From: Rothia endophytica
Lineage (GTDB): Bacteria > Actinomycetota > Actinomycetes > Actinomycetales > Micrococcaceae
Direction of reading: 5' to 3'
Length of the DNA: 64,000 nucleotides
Assembly: GCF_928381505.1 (NCBI RefSeq)
Contig: NZ_CAKMSJ010000003.1
Location: 248,001-312,000 of the forward strand
A model generated the notes under the pieces. The model saw nothing but the letters and a program-made list of their open reading frames with translations, was not told the DNA's origin and did not search any database. The position numbers and the translations under genes are program-made. Shown piece after piece: positions 8,242 through 16,523 of this stretch (its first letter is position 1; every line of letters begins with the position of its first letter).

Positions 8242-10542
8242 CTAATCAGCAACCCTGCCCAGCGACTCCAAGCGCACCACCACTGATTTGAAGACAGGAG
8301 TATTAGAACGCTTAGCAGCAGAATCCAGGGGCACCAGCACGTTACCCTCCGGCAGGTAGACCGCACAGCACCCGCGGGCATGGTCATACTCAACAACCCG
8401 GAAGTTAGGGGCACGGCGCTCGCCGTCCTCCCAGACCGACACAATATCGACCATAGAACCGTTGACCAGCCCCAGGGCTGCGATGTCATCGCGGTGCATA
8501 AAGACCACGCGCCGGCCTCCGCGCACACCACGGTAGCGATCGTCCAGCCCATAAATGGTTGAGTTGAACTGGTCGTGTGAACGCACGGTCGAGAGCAGTA
8601 GGTGACCTTCTGGCACCTGCAAAACGTTGGTTTCGTTGACCGTCAGCATGGCCTTGCCGGTAGCGGTATTGAAAACACGCTCACGGGGGCCGTTGGGCAG
8701 ATAAAAGCCGCCGGGCTTTTCGATGCGCTCGTTGTAGCGATCAAAGCCGGGAATGGTGCCCTCAATGGCATCACGAATCACGCCATAGTCATCAATCATG
8801 CGTTGCCAGAAGTCATCGCCGAAGGTTTCCCGGCCCACCGAGCAGATGATATCCACTTCTGACCTAAGGTTCAGATCCTTGTTGGCGGTGCGGTGGCCCT
8901 GGGAGGCTGAAACAACGCCTGCGGAGTTTTCCACCGTGATTTTCTGAGGCCCGGACGCCTGTTCGTCCACATCGGTGCGCGCGCGAACGGGCAGAATCAG
9001 GGATTTCTCGCCGGGGTAGGCGTGGGAGCCGTTGGGCTTGGTGGACAGATGAACGGTCATTTCCTGCTGACTCATGGCCTGCTCACAGGCGGTGGTATCG
9101 GAAGCAACGCGCACCAGGTTTCCGCCCAGGGACATGAAGAACTGGTTGCCGCCATCGCGCATCTGGCGCAGGGCATCTACGGTGTCGAGACCGTGTTCGC
9201 GAGGCACAGGGAAACCGAAGTAATCTTCGATGGCCTGCAGGTAGGTATCTGGCATCTTCTCCCAGATGCCAACAGTTCGATTGCCCTGCACGTTGGAGTG
9301 GCCGCGGAAGGGCGAGCTACCCGCACCCGGCTTGCCGATGTTACCGGTCAGGAAGAGGAAGTTCATCATCTCACGGATGGTGTTGACCGACTCGCGGTGC
9401 TGGGTGACGCCCAGCGTCCAGGCAACGATGGCAGTTTTCGCCTTCTCCACCATGTCCGCGACCTTAGCCACCTGAGAAGCAGAGATACCCGAGCCGCGTT
9501 CAAGCTCAGCATCGTCCAGGCTCAGCAGATGTTCCTTGACCTCATCGAAGCCAGAGGTGAAGCGTTCAATAAAGACGTGGTCAATGGCGTCCCGGCGGAT
9601 GAGCTCCTTATTGAGCTGCTGGAAGAAGGCGCGGTCCCCGTCCAGGCGTACCTGCAGGTACTCGTCCGCCAGCTGCTCGGGCTTGAACATGCCCACCGGC
9701 GACTGGGGCTCCTTAAAGGCCATCAGGCCGGTTTCGGGCATGGGGTTGAGCACCACCATCTTGCCGCCGTTTTCCTTCATCTTCTTGAAGGTGGTCAGCG
9801 AGCGCGGGTGGTTGGTGCCGGGGTTCTGACCCACCGAGATGAACAGCTCGGTGGTTTCCATGTCCTTCATGGTGACCGATGCCTTGCCCAGGCCGGCGAC
9901 TTCTTTGAGAGCGACGCCGGTGGACTCGTGGCAGAGGTTGCCGCAGTCGGGCAGGTTATTAGACCCCAGACGGCGTGCCAGCAGCTGGAAGCTGTAAGCA
10001 GCCTCGTTGGAGGCACGACCCGAAGTGTAGAAAACCGCCTTGGTGGGGTCGGTCTTTTTGAGTTGCTCAGCGATCAAGGAGAAGGCACGTTCCCAGGTGA
10101 TGGGGCGGTAGTGGTCGTCCCCGCTGGAGCGGTCATAGAGCAGGGGCTCGGTAATACGGCCCTGCTTGCCCAGCCAGTGGTCGGTCTTATCGCGCAACTC
10201 GGAAACGGTGTGCTGCGCCCAGAAATCCGGGGTTGCGCGGTCAGGGGTGGTTTCTTCTGCCACAGCCTTAGCACCGTTTTCGCAGAATTCCACAATACCC
10301 AGGTCTTGCTGGTCTGGCTCGGGCCAGGCGCAACCGGGGCAGTCAACGCCTCCGGGCTTGTTCATGGTAATCAGGGGCAGTAGGCCGCGGGCGGGTACGG
10401 CGTGCTGCATGGCATGAACAACGCCGCCAACACCGGCAGCAGCTTTAGGTCTTTTACTGATACGGGGGCCGTCGAAGCGGGTGGCGTCTTTGCTCACGCG
10501 GCTCACGAGGGGGGCTTTGTCGTTCTTAGGTAGCGTTGTCAT
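8242..10542 (-). CDS. FdhF/YdeP-family molybdopterin oxidoreductase
   Basis: A 766-residue molybdopterin-bis(MGD) oxidoreductase of the FdhF/YdeP (formate dehydrogenase alpha-like) family. The N terminus carries VDCPGCAWPEP (C68, C71) instead of a classical four-cysteine Fe4S4 motif. A central segment reads LPDCGNLCHESTGVAL, and the C terminus is a MopB-type barrel. No in-frame UGA and no twin-arginine signal are visible, so it is a cytoplasmic, non-selenocysteine enzyme. FdhD immediately upstream supports a sulfurated Mo cofactor. The substrate is uncertain: YdeP-type proteins have been linked to acid resistance rather than proven formate oxidation. Confidence 0.87.
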   Translation of the reverse strand: MTTLPKNDKAPLVSRVSKDATRFDGPRISKRPKAAAGVGGVVHAMQHAVPARGLLPLITMNKPGGVDCPGCAWPEPDQQDLGIVEFCENGAKAVAEETTPDRATPDFWAQHTVSELRDKTDHWLGKQGRITEPLLYDRSSGDDHYRPITWERAFSLIAEQLKKTDPTKAVFYTSGRASNEAAYSFQLLARRLGSNNLPDCGNLCHESTGVALKEVAGLGKASVTMKDMETTELFISVGQNPGTNHPRSLTTFKKMKENGGKMVVLNPMPETGLMAFKEPQSPVGMFKPEQLADEYLQVRLDGDRAFFQQLNKELIRRDAIDHVFIERFTSGFDEVKEHLLSLDDAELERGSGISASQVAKVADMVEKAKTAIVAWTLGVTQHRESVNTIREMMNFLFLTGNIGKPGAGSSPFRGHSNVQGNRTVGIWEKMPDTYLQAIEDYFGFPVPREHGLDTVDALRQMRDGGNQFFMSLGGNLVRVASDTTACEQAMSQQEMTVHLSTKPNGSHAYPGEKSLILPVRARTDVDEQASGPQKITVENSAGVVSASQGHRTANKDLNLRSEVDIICSVGRETFGDDFWQRMIDDYGVIRDAIEGTIPGFDRYNERIEKPGGFYLPNGPRERVFNTATGKAMLTVNETNVLQVPEGHLLLSTVRSHDQFNSTIYGLDDRYRGVRGGRRVVFMHRDDIAALGLVNGSMVDIVSVWEDGERRAPNFRVVEYDHARGCCAVYLPEGNVLVPLDSAAKRSNTPVFKSVVVRLESLGRVAD

Positions 10543-10580
10543 AGCTTCCAGTCTATCGCTAGTGGCCTAGATTACTAAGG

Positions 10581-11456
10581 CTAAAGGGTGTTGTCGTCCA
10601 TTTCCCCGGCATAGAGATTGAACCGGTTATCGCGGGCAAAAGCAATGAGCGTGAGCCCTGCTTCCCGCGCTAGTTCTACGGCAAGGGAGGACGCCGCCGA
10701 AACGGTAATCAGAGCGGAAAAGCCCGCCATGATCGCCTTCTGCACCAGCTCAAAAGAGGCGCGGGAACTCATGACCAGGATGCGACCACGGGTTTCTAGG
10801 CTATCTTCCAGCAGGAGGTGGCCGATCACCTTATCTGCCGCGTTATGGCGCCCGATGTCTTCCCTGGCCACCAAGAAGGTGCCATCTTCTTCAAAAACAG
10901 CCGCTGCGTGAATACCGCCGGTTTTGCGGAAGAGAGTTTGGTGCTCCCGCAGCTGCTCAGGCAAGGAAAGTACCAGTTCAGGGGTAAGTTTGACCGCCTT
11001 AATCTGCCGGTAGCTCTTCTCCATGATGCTCTCGATAGAACCAGAACCACAGACCCCGCAGGCAGAGTTGGTGATGGTCAGGCGCAGGGGCGCAGCCTTG
11101 GTAGGGAAGAGCGCGGAGCCCGAGCTACCGTCGCCCTTGGGGGCCGGGGGCTGGTAGGTGCTGTTGATATCGAGCACGTTGTAGGTATTCTGCCCATCCG
11201 GGCCCGCACCGGCGCAGTAGCGGGCGGTGCTGATATCAGCCGCTGAGCGAATCTGACCCTCAGAGTGCAGAAACCCGTGCGCCAGCTCTAGGTCATGGCC
11301 GGGGGTGCGCATGGTGGTGGTGAGGGTGGTGCCATTGACCCTGATTTCCAGGGGTTCTTCGGCGGTGATGGCGTCAGCCCGGCGATCTTTACTGAAGCTA
11401 CCATCTGGCTTGCGCACGTACTTGGTGGCAGCGACCGAGCGGTTAAGCCTGCCCAT
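10581..11456 (-). CDS. fdhD: FdhD sulfurtransferase for formate dehydrogenase
   Basis: A 291-residue FdhD protein, which transfers sulfur from a cysteine desulfurase to the Mo-bis-MGD cofactor of FdhF-type enzymes. It has the conserved NSACGVCGSGS loop with C133 and C136, plus the family segments FRKTGGIHAAAVF, REDIGRHNAADK and SSRASFELVQKA. Its start overlaps the DUF6457 gene by 14 nt and it precedes the oxidoreductase by 38 nt, so the three genes form an operon. Confidence 0.95.
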   Translation of the reverse strand: MGRLNRSVAATKYVRKPDGSFSKDRRADAITAEEPLEIRVNGTTLTTTMRTPGHDLELAHGFLHSEGQIRSAADISTARYCAGAGPDGQNTYNVLDINSTYQPPAPKGDGSSGSALFPTKAAPLRLTITNSACGVCGSGSIESIMEKSYRQIKAVKLTPELVLSLPEQLREHQTLFRKTGGIHAAAVFEEDGTFLVAREDIGRHNAADKVIGHLLLEDSLETRGRILVMSSRASFELVQKAIMAGFSALITVSAASSLAVELAREAGLTLIAFARDNRFNLYAGEMDDNTL

Positions 11457-11754
11457 TCTTGTGCTCCTTCACCAGCTCTTCAACCGCGGCAATATGGGCA
11501 AGGACGCCGGCAGCCAGCTGTTCAGTGTCAACTTCAGAGCCAGCGAGAGACGAGTTCTGCCCTGCGGCAAGACCCACCAGAAAAGCTGCTAGGGGCGCAG
11601 CCGGGCGCACCACCCCGTGCGCCACATGCTTGGTGAGCCCTAAAAGATGCGGCAGGGTCTGCTGGATAACCTGCGGGTCAAGGTCTAGCCGCTGCGCTAC
11701 CTCTTGCACAAATTCCCGGGCAAGCACTAAATCTTGCGGGTTTCTCTCGCTCAT
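11443..11754 (-). CDS. DUF6457-like small protein of the molybdoenzyme operon
   Basis: A 103-residue, mainly helical soluble protein starting with ATG after GTGAGGGGTC. It resembles the actinobacterial DUF6457 family, often found beside or fused to molybdenum-cofactor genes. No catalytic motif is visible. The overlap with fdhD suggests a role in loading or maturing the molybdoenzyme, but the function is not known. Confidence 0.75.
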   Translation of the reverse strand: MSERNPQDLVLAREFVQEVAQRLDLDPQVIQQTLPHLLGLTKHVAHGVVRPAAPLAAFLVGLAAGQNSSLAGSEVDTEQLAAGVLAHIAAVEELVKEHKNGQA

Positions 11755-11824
11755 GACCCCTCACTTTTTAGCCCAATACTTACCTCAGAAAGACTATCAG
11801 CGCGCTACCTCCCGGGTGCAACGT

Positions 11825-11861
11825 CAAAGGGACACGCTCTAAAGTAGAGCGTGTCCCTTTG
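11825..11861. terminator. Strong 17-bp hairpin
   Basis: CAAAGGGACACGCTCTA and its exact complement are separated by three bases. It lies just downstream of the small membrane protein gene on the minus strand and upstream of the DUF6457 operon. There is no long T-tract, but stem length and position suit a terminator. Confidence 0.7.
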
Positions 11862-11874
11862 GAAAATGTAAATA

Positions 11875-12084
11875 TCACTTTTTTGTGGAGGTGAGATGCA
11901 CCAGGGTAGCCACGAGAGCCAGAGCTCCCGCGCACAAGCTAAACAATGTTTGAACCAAACCGAGAGCGATAGGCACGCCGCCAGATGATGTTAGAGACAT
12001 GACAAACAGTGCAAGTGTAGCCATACCAGCAAGAAGTGCTGCCGCCACGGTTCCCCACAATAAACCGAGAACCGTTTTGTTCAT
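11875..12084 (-). CDS. Small two-TM membrane protein
   Basis: A 69-residue protein with two hydrophobic helices (about residues 5-30 and 38-62), a Gly/Ser turn (TSSGGVPIA) and a basic C-terminal end (TSTKK). The ATG follows AGAAGGGTG at good spacing. I recognise no family. It is isolated by hairpin 11825-11861 downstream and about 140 bp of AT-rich DNA upstream. Confidence 0.7.
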   Translation of the reverse strand: MNKTVLGLLWGTVAAALLAGMATLALFVMSLTSSGGVPIALGLVQTLFSLCAGALALVATLVHLTSTKK

Positions 12085-12228
12085 CTAATTCACCCTTCTC
12101 ACGATATCGCATTTATGTGATACATGTTACGCCCGTAGTCTGACCGGGGCAAGGCTCTGGAGTATATTCGACCCAGACCGAAGGGAAAGCTCCTGCACAC
12201 CCACACACTCCCCCAGAGTGCCGAAACC

Positions 12229-12564
12229 CTAAACTACTGAGAACTCCACTACTAGCTCATCACGCTCCCCGAAGCGCACCAGGTGGCGCGCCAGTACATC
12301 AGAGACTCGTGTGCAACTCTCAACGCTCGGAGCATGCACCACCATAACCAGTTGGGGCACGCCGTCCTGCGCGAGTACGTCCCCGTACCCACTAAAGACA
12401 CCGTCACGGTTAAAGGTCAGACGGTGCCCACCCTCAATCTCTTCGACGGGCAACTTATTACCCATGTGCGAGACCAACTGCTTAGCGTACCGGGCGGGTC
12501 GGTCTGTAACTACCAGTGAGCGGGCAGTGTGAGTCATTTCGGCAACGGCAGGGTAATCAGACAC
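12229..12564 (-). CDS. DUF2218 family protein, probably iron-regulated
   Basis: A 111-residue DUF2218 protein. The family segments ARYAKQLVSHMGNK and GHRLTFNRDGVFSGYGD are clear. Such proteins often accompany siderophore or iron-uptake genes. The GTG start at 12564 follows AAAGGAGA. A DtxR/IdeR-like box overlaps the upstream region, which supports iron-dependent repression. No siderophore gene is next to it here. Confidence 0.85.
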   Translation of the reverse strand: MSDYPAVAEMTHTARSLVVTDRPARYAKQLVSHMGNKLPVEEIEGGHRLTFNRDGVFSGYGDVLAQDGVPQLVMVVHAPSVESCTRVSDVLARHLVRFGERDELVVEFSVV

Positions 12565-12575
12565 AGTTTCTCCTT

Positions 12576-12594
12576 TGAACTTAGGCTTACCTAA
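12576..12594 (-). promoter_or_regulatory. DtxR/IdeR-type iron box
   Basis: Read on the minus strand the site is TTAGGTAAGCCTAAGTTCA. By my count this matches 15 of 19 positions of the corynebacterial/mycobacterial iron-box consensus TTAGGTTAGCCTAACCTAA. It lies 12 bp upstream of the DUF2218 start codon. Confidence 0.72.
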
Positions 12595-12844
12595 CTACCC
12601 TACCGCGAAAGAAGAGGAAAATGGCGCTTTATCAGCCAAACTTTACCCATGCGCCACAAACCGCAAAGCCCTACCCCATTTACACCCCCTAAATTAGACT
12701 CAGGTCACAGTTAGCGCTGGTCCGCACCGATGACCTCTGGCGTAGACTAAGACAGTAACTTCAGCGCCGACCTTGCCATCAGCAAGAGCCCGGCGCTTCA
12801 TCATTTCTGGGCACACACCCACGAGTATCTACGGATTTTCACGA

Positions 12845-14317
12845 ATGTCTTCTGAGAACACCGCGGCTCACAAAACCGCACCCGCCGCCCCTAAAAGCGC
12901 GCTCGACCGCTACTTCAAAATCACCGAACGCGGCTCCACCCTCGCCACCGAATTCCGCGGCGGCCTGGCAACCTTCTTCGCCATGGCCTACATCGTGGTG
13001 CTTAACCCCCTAATTCTGGGTCTAGGCCCGGACGGCGCCGGCAACGCCCTGGGCGTTGAACGCGTAGCCGCAGCCACCGCGCTGATCGCCGGCATCCTCA
13101 CCATCGTCATGGGCCTCTGGGCTAAGCAGCCCTTCGCCATGGCAGCTGGCCTGGGCGTCAACGCACTTTTGGCATCCACCATCGCCACCAACCCCAATCT
13201 CACCTGGCCGCAAATCATGGGCTTGGTCGTGTGGGCAGGTATCGTCATGGGTATTCTCGTGCTCACCGGCTTCCGCCGTGCCGTCTTTGACGCCGTGCCC
13301 GAGTCCCTTAAAACCGCCATTGTGGTGGGCATCGGCCTCTTCATCTCCCTCATCGGCCTCGTCAACGCAGGCATCGTGCGCCGTATGCCCGACGCCGCAG
13401 GCACCACCGTGCCCGTCTCCTTCGGCGCCGGCGGCCACCTGCAAGGCTGGCCCATCGCCGTCTTCCTCTTCGGTCTTTTTCTGACCATCGCCCTCTTCAT
13501 CCGCAACGTACGCGGCGCCATTCTGATTGGCGTGGTTGCTTCGACCATTCTGGCAGTGACCCTGGAAACCGTCTGGCCTTCGGGCTCCTCCATGGACTCA
13601 GCCACCGGCTGGTCCCTCATGCTTCCTGGCATCCCCAGCCAGTGGGTCGGCCACCCCGACCTCTCCCTCATTGGTGCAGTTGACATGACCGGAGCCTTTG
13701 CCGGTAGCTCACTGGGCTCACTGGGCGCCACCATGCTCATGTTCGCCATTCTTCTGGCCGTCTTCTTCGACGTCATGGGCACCTCCGTAGGTCTGGCAAC
13801 CGAAGCTGGCACCATCAAGGACGGCAAAATCGAGAACATCGACCGCGTGCTCATCATTGACGCTGCCGGTTCCGTACTCGGTGGCGGCTCCTCCAGCTCA
13901 GCGCACCAGATTTTCGTCGAGTCAGCCACCGGTATCGGTGAGGGCGCACGCACCGGTTTCGCCAACATCGTCACTGGCACCCTCTTCCTGCTGGCGGTCT
14001 TCATCTCCCCGCTGGTCTCCATCGTCCCCTTCGAGGCAGTTGCTCCCGCCCTGGTGATCGTTGGCTTCCTCATGGTTCGCCAGGCGATTCACATCGACTG
14101 GACCGACTGGGGCCTGGGTATCCCTGCCTTCCTGACCATCATCATGATGCCGTTCACCTACTCCATCGCAGACGGCATCGGCGCAGGCTTCGTTGCCTTC
14201 ACCTTCATCCGCATGATTCAGGGCCGCGGGCGCGAAGTGCACCCCATCATGTACGTCGTCTCAGCTGCCTTCTTAGTCTTCTTCGGCATGGGCGTCATTG
14301 AGGGCTGGATGCACTAA
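12845..14317 (+). CDS. NCS2-family purine permease (AzgA-like)
   Basis: A 490-residue nucleobase:cation symporter of the AzgA-like (adenine/guanine/hypoxanthine) branch. It has 12-14 membrane segments, the N-terminal LATEFRGGLATFFAMAYIVVLNP, the segment FAMAAGLGVNAL and the later TSVGLATEAG and SSSSAHQIFVESATGIGEGARTG regions typical of the branch. I start it at ATG 12845; an in-frame TTG 24 codons upstream is less likely. No obvious Shine-Dalgarno sequence precedes it. No purine riboswitch was recognised in 12565-12844. A large hairpin terminator follows. Confidence 0.93.
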   Translation: MSSENTAAHKTAPAAPKSALDRYFKITERGSTLATEFRGGLATFFAMAYIVVLNPLILGLGPDGAGNALGVERVAAATALIAGILTIVMGLWAKQPFAMAAGLGVNALLASTIATNPNLTWPQIMGLVVWAGIVMGILVLTGFRRAVFDAVPESLKTAIVVGIGLFISLIGLVNAGIVRRMPDAAGTTVPVSFGAGGHLQGWPIAVFLFGLFLTIALFIRNVRGAILIGVVASTILAVTLETVWPSGSSMDSATGWSLMLPGIPSQWVGHPDLSLIGAVDMTGAFAGSSLGSLGATMLMFAILLAVFFDVMGTSVGLATEAGTIKDGKIENIDRVLIIDAAGSVLGGGSSSSAHQIFVESATGIGEGARTGFANIVTGTLFLLAVFISPLVSIVPFEAVAPALVIVGFLMVRQAIHIDWTDWGLGIPAFLTIIMMPFTYSIADGIGAGFVAFTFIRMIQGRGREVHPIMYVVSAAFLVFFGMGVIEGWMH

Positions 14318-14336
14318 CCGCCCCATCACTGACTAC

Positions 14337-14402
14337 AGTGACCAGATTTCTCTCACATGACCACGTATTTTCTGGTCACATGAGAAAAATCTGGTCACTT
14401 TT
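14337..14402 (+). terminator. Long imperfect palindrome, terminator of the NCS2 gene
   Basis: Arms of 27 bases (14337-14363 and 14373-14399) pair with only a few mismatches, mostly wobble pairs. The right arm runs into TTTT. The outer part is AGTGACCAGATTT and the inner part ends TGACCA/TGGTCA. It is longer than a usual terminator. Confidence 0.75.
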
Positions 14403-14451
14403 GCATGCAGGGCTGGGCGCCAGCGGGCGACCCGCAGAAAGTTTAGGTTTA

Positions 14452-14883
14452 ATGAAAAGCATGATTGACTTTCACACCCGCTGCCCCTGCGGCACCGGCG
14501 AGACCTATGGATCATGTTGCTATCGCTACCATGCCCGTTTCGCTGAAACCGGTGAGCTCACCGCACCAACGCCAGAGGCTCTCATGCGATCGCGCTTTAC
14601 TGCCTTTGCGGTGAGTGATGCCCCCTACCTGCTTGCCACCTGGCACCCCAGCACCCGGCCGGCGTCCTTAGACCTGGATGAGACCCTGCGCTGGTACCGG
14701 CTGGATATTCTGGGCACCAGCGGGTCGGTCTTTGAAACCAGCGGAACAGTACATTTTGCCGCCTACTACCGGTCTGTGCCGGGCACTGCCCCGGACGCCC
14801 GAGTCAGGGGAGTGCAAGAAGAGAACTCCCGCTTTGTCAAAGAGGCCGGTAACTGGTTCTACATGGACGGGGAGGTTGCCTAG
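14452..14883 (+). CDS. YchJ-family protein with SEC-C zinc motif
   Basis: A 143-residue YchJ/UPF0225 protein. The N-terminal CPCGTGETYGSCC is a SEC-C zinc-binding motif. It is followed by the family pattern TPEALMRSRFTAFAV and a C-terminal FVKEAGNWFYMDGE. The start is ATG 14452 or 14461; the open frame further upstream overlaps the terminator palindrome and is rejected. The function of the family is unknown. Confidence 0.88.
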   Translation: MKSMIDFHTRCPCGTGETYGSCCYRYHARFAETGELTAPTPEALMRSRFTAFAVSDAPYLLATWHPSTRPASLDLDETLRWYRLDILGTSGSVFETSGTVHFAAYYRSVPGTAPDARVRGVQEENSRFVKEAGNWFYMDGEVA

Positions 14884-14889
14884 CGGGCT

Positions 14890-15759
14890 CTAGCTGGGGT
14901 CGCGGCGCGGGGACGCCGAACGGGCGAACTCGCGCACCCAGGCGTCGTCCTTGTACTGAGCAGGCACTCCGCCGCCTAGCAACCGCTTAGAAATCGCAGC
15001 GGTCACAGCCTCACCATCAACAGGCAACGGGGAATGCGAGCCAGCGATAATGATATTGCCGCGGCGGCGCCCCTTAAGCATGGCAGGGTCAGCCACCGCG
15101 GCGGTATGCTCGAAGACCCGCGAAATGGCAGCAGCCTCAGCGCGGGCACCTGCCAGGTCACGATTATCGCCGCAGTTGATGATGTAAAGCCCGCCGGTAT
15201 CCAGCGTTTTGGCCGCCATTTCGGTGAATTCAAGAGTAGTCAGCGGGGCGGGGGTGATATAGCCAGAGAACACATCGCGAATGATAATATCCCTCGAAGC
15301 TGGCGCTAGGGTCGCGGTGACAGCGCGCGCCTCCCCCACCCTAATCTTGACCAGGGGCGCCTTGGGCAACTCGAACCATTCACGCACGAAATCGGCGAGT
15401 TTAGCGTCCAACTCAACCACGGTATTGCGAGAGCTGGGGTAGACGTCAGCCAGGTAGCGTGCCATGGAGCACGCCCCACCACCCAGGTGGGTGATACGCA
15501 GTTTAGCGGGGTCCAGATGAGCGTCCACATGGGGTTCAATGACGGCAGCTAGCCAGCGCATGTACTCAAAGTCCAGCGCGCGGGGGTCACCCAGCACAAT
15601 GTGGGAGCTTTCCATGCCGTTGATTTCTAGCACCCAACCGTTGGGGGTGTAGTCATCCTCAATCAGCTCTGCGGTGCCGGTTGAAATCTCGTAGACGCCC
15701 TCAACGGGGCCACCTTCAATCTGCTGTTTTTTCTTAGGAGTTCTTCTGCGTTTAGCCAC
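14890..15759 (-). CDS. Spermidine-synthase-like methyltransferase-fold protein (paralogue 1)
   Basis: A 289-residue Rossmann-fold protein of the SpeE-like group. Motif I is THLGGGACSMARYL, the acidic strand end is VVELDAKL, and motif IV is IIIRDVFSGYITPAPLTTLEF. A basic leader (KRRRTPKKKQQ) precedes the domain. The start is GTG at 15759 after GGGAGA. No polyamine decarboxylase gene is nearby, so polyamine synthesis is not supported. It is convergent with ychJ and divergent from the GNAT gene. Confidence 0.78.
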   Translation of the reverse strand: MAKRRRTPKKKQQIEGGPVEGVYEISTGTAELIEDDYTPNGWVLEINGMESSHIVLGDPRALDFEYMRWLAAVIEPHVDAHLDPAKLRITHLGGGACSMARYLADVYPSSRNTVVELDAKLADFVREWFELPKAPLVKIRVGEARAVTATLAPASRDIIIRDVFSGYITPAPLTTLEFTEMAAKTLDTGGLYIINCGDNRDLAGARAEAAAISRVFEHTAAVADPAMLKGRRRGNIIIAGSHSPLPVDGEAVTAAISKRLLGGGVPAQYKDDAWVREFARSASPRRDPS

Positions 15760-15831
15760 TCTCCCAGTCTAGTGCGCGCTGACGCATAGACTGAGGGGGA
15801 ACAATATGACCTTGGTGAAAGGACGGCGAGT

Positions 15832-16443
15832 GTGGGGTTTGCAGTAGAGGGCAGGTACGTGCTGGTACCGGTGGAGCCAGCGGACGCGCAGAAGTACGTG
15901 GACCTGCAGCTGGACTGCTTAGCAGAGACCTATAACGAGCTAGTGGACGCCGGTTTTGGCGAGCGCCAGCGGGCGGAACGTGACAGCTGGCTTAAGGAAT
16001 TTGATCAGAACATTACTGCGCCGAAGGTGCGGGCTTTCTTCGCCTACGAGAACCCGGCATGGCAGCCGGGTGCACCCCTGTCGTGTGCGATGGGTGGGGC
16101 TGTGGACTGGGAGCAGCCGGTGGGTTTCGCGCTTTCGCGGCCCGGCCCTCTGGAGTGGGAACGCCGTATAGGGCTGCCCCTGGTGCCCGAAGGGACGCGG
16201 GAGCTGACCCACCTCTACACGCTAGCCAGGACGCACGGCACCGGGTTGGGCGCAGCTCTCTTTGATGCGGTGCTCTATGAGGAGGAGCCTGCCTATCTCT
16301 GGTATATCAAGGGTAATGAGAGGGCAGTGCAGTTTTACGAGCGTCTGGGTTTTGCCCAGGATGGCAGGTTTGTGGACTGCCAGGGAGCCTGGGGTGAGGC
16401 TGTCACCGGGCGTATGTTTCGCGGGGTAAGGCCACCGGCCTAG
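15832..16443 (+). CDS. GNAT-family N-acetyltransferase
   Basis: A 203-residue GNAT acetyltransferase. The C-terminal half has ELTHLYTLARTHGTGLGAALFDAVL (acetyl-CoA loop R/T-x-x-G-x-G/A) and the typical end AVQFYERLGFAQDGRF. The GTG start follows GAAAGGACGGCGA. The N-terminal half carries LVPVEPADAQKYVDLQLDCLAETY. The substrate is unknown. Confidence 0.87.
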   Translation: MGFAVEGRYVLVPVEPADAQKYVDLQLDCLAETYNELVDAGFGERQRAERDSWLKEFDQNITAPKVRAFFAYENPAWQPGAPLSCAMGGAVDWEQPVGFALSRPGPLEWERRIGLPLVPEGTRELTHLYTLARTHGTGLGAALFDAVLYEEEPAYLWYIKGNERAVQFYERLGFAQDGRFVDCQGAWGEAVTGRMFRGVRPPA

Positions 16444-16472
16444 CGAATTTTGAGGCTGAGATGGGCGTCCCA

Positions 16473-16515
16473 CATCTTAAATAATTACTTTACTATGAAA
16501 ATAATATTTGAGATG
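16473..16515. promoter_or_regulatory. Operator-like dyad before the GST gene
   Basis: CATCTTAAATAATTA (16473-16487) and TAATATTTGAGATG (16502-16515) form an imperfect inverted repeat in a very AT-rich patch that ends 8 bp before the ATG at 16524. It resembles a MarR- or HxlR-type operator; the regulator is not in the window. Confidence 0.45.
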
Positions 16516-16523
16516 ATGGACTA

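Noticed and set aside
9022..10383. 453-codon plus-strand frame
   Set aside because: Antisense to the FdhF/YdeP gene; the protein is Gly/Val/His-rich without any recognisable domain, as expected for a high-GC shadow.
8242..10542. Selenocysteine-type formate dehydrogenase
   Set aside because: No in-frame UGA; the N-terminal cysteine pattern is the FdhF/YdeP type.
12639..12651. CTTTACCCATGC resembling one end of the 60-bp repeat
   Set aside because: No matching left arm within 60 bp, so it is probably chance.
12600..12844. Possible purine riboswitch before the purine permease
   Set aside because: I could not find the conserved purine-aptamer core in this leader.
12988..14073. 361-codon minus-strand frame
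   Set aside because: Antisense to the NCS2 permease; Arg/Pro/Met-rich shadow without domains.
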